Part shown: positions 5,968 through 7,144 of the stretch, in pieces
Position numbering within the stretch: position 1 is the stretch's first letter
Layout of the letters: each line of letters starts with the position of its first letter
NCBI GenBank assembly: GCA_003242645.1
Contig: QGVC01000185.1
Location: 1 to 7,144, forward strand
DNA length: 7,144 nt
Direction: 5' to 3'
DNA from: Pseudomonadota bacterium
Lineage (GTDB): Bacteria; Pseudomonadota; Alphaproteobacteria; Rhizobiales; Hyphomicrobiaceae
Notes under the pieces: generated by a model
The model's input: only the letters and a program-made list of their open reading frames with translations
Database searches by the model: none
Told to the model about the DNA's origin: nothing
Position numbers and translations under genes: made by a program

Positions 5968-6885
5968 TCAATAGCCAATCAGGAATGGGTTATAGCCACC
6001 CCTGGTCCAGCCATCTTGGGTCAGCAGCATATCGAGACCCAGGGAGGCAACGTCGTCGGCCAGCGGCTCCAGCGTCGGGTCTTTGACCTGGTAGAAGATC
6101 TTCACGTACCCGTGGCACTTATCGCAGGTCTCAGCCTTGATCGTATCCTGCTGCCCCTCGATCAAACGGAAATTGATGCTCTCGTTCGAGCCGCAAAGCA
6201 GGCACTTGACGCGCACGACGTACCACATCGTGGCGCACAGTGAGCAGGTGCAATACCGCGTATTGGTGGCGCCCGGCCAGTTGACGACAGAGCTCGCAAG
6301 AGGCCGGCTGCCGCAGGTGGGGCAGACACCATCTGCGAAAGGCTTCAACACGCTGGCATCGAGTTTTGCTGCCAATCGCGTGAAGTGGACTTGAAGCGCG
6401 GCAAGGATAAGCGCGCGCTGAGCAATTCTGTCTTCGGGTTCGGTTTCGTCGAGCACACTCTTGATGAAGACCTGACGCTGCTCGCTCGACATGCTTTGCA
6501 AGGATTTGACAGCAGCGGCGGTTTCTGCCGGCAGCTCGAGCTTTGTCAGATTTTCAAGAAAATGCTCGATCGTCGTCTCCGCGTGATCGTCTGGCTTGAA
6601 CGAGGTGCGCGGGATGAGCGGCATACCGTGCGCGACAGCCTGCGCAACCGTCTCGGCTGAAGGCGGAGCGGCTTCGGGCAACGACACCTGGACATCGTGC
6701 TGCGCTCGCGTGACGGCGGCCAGGAAGCGCAGATAACTTTCAAGCTGATGGCCCGGCGCCAGGCTTAAGAAGCGCTTCGAGCGGTTGAGAAAGAGGGAAG
6801 GTGGATACGGAAGAACAACCGGCGGCGGCTTAGCCGCCTCCCCGATGTTGGGTGTATAGTGCTTGGCAGAGCCGGACTCGGACAT
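5968..6885 (-). CDS. fdhE: Formate dehydrogenase accessory protein FdhE
   Basis: FdhE is a cytosolic iron-binding (rubredoxin-like) chaperone that binds the catalytic subunit of Tat-exported formate dehydrogenases before export. The 305-aa product has a helical N-terminal half and a C-terminal domain with cysteine motifs: CPTC (188-191), CTCSLC (212-217), CLLC (228-231) and CDKC (254-257). These match the conserved FdhE metal site pattern; E. coli FdhE has 309 aa. The ATG at 6883-6885 (MSESGSAKHYTP) is preferred because GAGG lies 5 nt upstream. A GTG two codons earlier at 6891 would overlap that ribosome site. It follows the gamma subunit gene by 71 nt, with a strong hairpin in between, and precedes selA by 37 nt. 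The context fits maturation of a Sec-containing formate dehydrogenase. Confidence 0.96.
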   Translation of the reverse strand: MSESGSAKHYTPNIGEAAKPPPVVLPYPPSLFLNRSKRFLSLAPGHQLESYLRFLAAVTRAQHDVQVSLPEAAPPSAETVAQAVAHGMPLIPRTSFKPDDHAETTIEHFLENLTKLELPAETAAAVKSLQSMSSEQRQVFIKSVLDETEPEDRIAQRALILAALQVHFTRLAAKLDASVLKPFADGVCPTCGSRPLASSVVNWPGATNTRYCTCSLCATMWYVVRVKCLLCGSNESINFRLIEGQQDTIKAETCDKCHGYVKIFYQVKDPTLEPLADDVASLGLDMLLTQDGWTRGGYNPFLIGY

Positions 6886-6907
6886 TTCCACCTCAAACTG
6901 AGGATTG

Positions 6908-6934
6908 GGCGGCCCCTATCGTAAAGGGGCCGCC
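6908..6934. promoter_or_regulatory. GC-rich intercistronic hairpin between fdhI and fdhE
   Basis: Perfect 10-bp arms GGCGGCCCCT (6908-6917) and AGGGGCCGCC (6925-6934) enclose a 7-nt loop. It lies 22 nt after the gamma subunit stop codon and 22 nt before the fdhE start. In the leftward transcript no U-run follows the stem, so it is not a full intrinsic terminator. It may partly attenuate transcription or protect the upstream structural-gene mRNA from 3' decay, so that the enzyme subunits are made in excess over the accessory proteins. This role is inference. Confidence 0.65.
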
Positions 6935-6956
6935 AGTTACCCTGCCAGCATAGCAC

Positions 6957-7144
6957 TTAGGCAGCTTTTTCCACAGAGCCTTTCTCGATCTCCTTTCGCA
7001 GCCACTTCCGATGGTGCCGCCAGCCCCAGCCGCCGGTCACCGTGCCGCGAGTCATGGCGCTGATGGTGCCACGCACCCAGATCGCCGCATAGACGTGGAC
7101 GATCCAGATCGCGATGGCGAGGACAGCTGCGATGGAGTGGATCA
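6957..7144 (-). CDS. fdhI: Formate dehydrogenase cytochrome b556 (gamma) subunit, C-terminal part
   Basis: This is a partial gene: the last 61 codons, ending TAA at 6957-6959; the start lies beyond the right edge. The visible part has a membrane helix (IAAVLAIAIWIVHVYAAIWV) followed by the conserved cytoplasmic tail pattern RGTISAMTRGTVTGGWGWRH, then HRKWLRKE. This closely follows FdnI/FdoI-type subunits, in which the histidine of the HVYAAIW motif is a heme b ligand. The subunit anchors the periplasmic formate dehydrogenase and passes electrons to the quinone. The alpha and beta subunit genes are expected further right. The gene starts the order fdhI-fdhE-selA-selB-selC seen here. Confidence 0.93.
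   Translation of the reverse strand, partial: IHSIAAVLAIAIWIVHVYAAIWVRGTISAMTRGTVTGGWGWRHHRKWLRKEIEKGSVEKAA

Noticed and set aside
5931..5978. TTG start that would extend SelA by 16 residues into fdhE
   Set aside because: The ATG at 5928-5930 gives the family-typical N-terminus and places the PLP lysine at 295 as in E. coli.
5160..6243. Long plus-strand ORFs of 308 and 229 aa
   Set aside because: Both lie antisense to selA and fdhE, which are clear family members; the composition is that of shadow frames.

Overview
The window reads as a chromosomal segment of a GC-rich proteobacterium. The protein sequences look alphaproteobacterial, perhaps Hyphomicrobiales/Bradyrhizobium-like; this placement is from general resemblance only. 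Almost everything lies on the minus strand, so the genes run from the right edge to the left. The core is a selenocysteine and formate dehydrogenase maturation block in the order: end of the formate dehydrogenase cytochrome b subunit (fdhI, right edge), fdhE, selA, selB, selC (tRNA-Sec), an unrecognised 154-aa gene, a DsrE-family gene and a GcvH-like lipoyl protein gene.

Region by region: 6957-7144 is the C-terminus of the membrane gamma subunit of a respiratory formate dehydrogenase. It is followed by a strong GC-rich hairpin (6908-6934) and then fdhE (5968-6885), a zinc-type chaperone for formate dehydrogenase. selA (4488-5930) converts Ser-tRNA(Sec) to Sec-tRNA(Sec). After a 143-nt gap comes selB (ORF 2280-4343), the selenocysteine-specific elongation factor. 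The tRNA-Sec gene (2307-2402) lies inside the 3' end of the selB reading frame on the same strand. The selB stop then overlaps the start of a 154-aa coiled-coil protein (1819-2283) as ATGA. Next are a DsrE-like small protein (1406-1783) and a GcvH-like protein with an intact lipoyl-lysine motif (957-1397), spaced like one operon.

To the left, 876-956 is short and noncoding. A possible 38-aa membrane or secreted peptide (759-875) is on the plus strand. The 365-nt stretch 394-758 holds no convincing gene but carries several inverted repeats. The window ends in the 5' part of a gene for an SsuA/TauA/NMT1-type ABC-transporter substrate-binding protein (393 to beyond 1, minus strand).

Together, the right two-thirds would supply the machinery to build a selenocysteine-containing formate dehydrogenase, whose catalytic subunit genes probably lie just beyond the right edge. 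The DsrE plus lipoyl-carrier pair downstream is the least expected part. It suggests a sulfur- or selenium-handling, or lipoyl-linked, function attached to this operon. That is inference from gene order and family identity, not shown by the sequence. selD and fdhD are not in the window.
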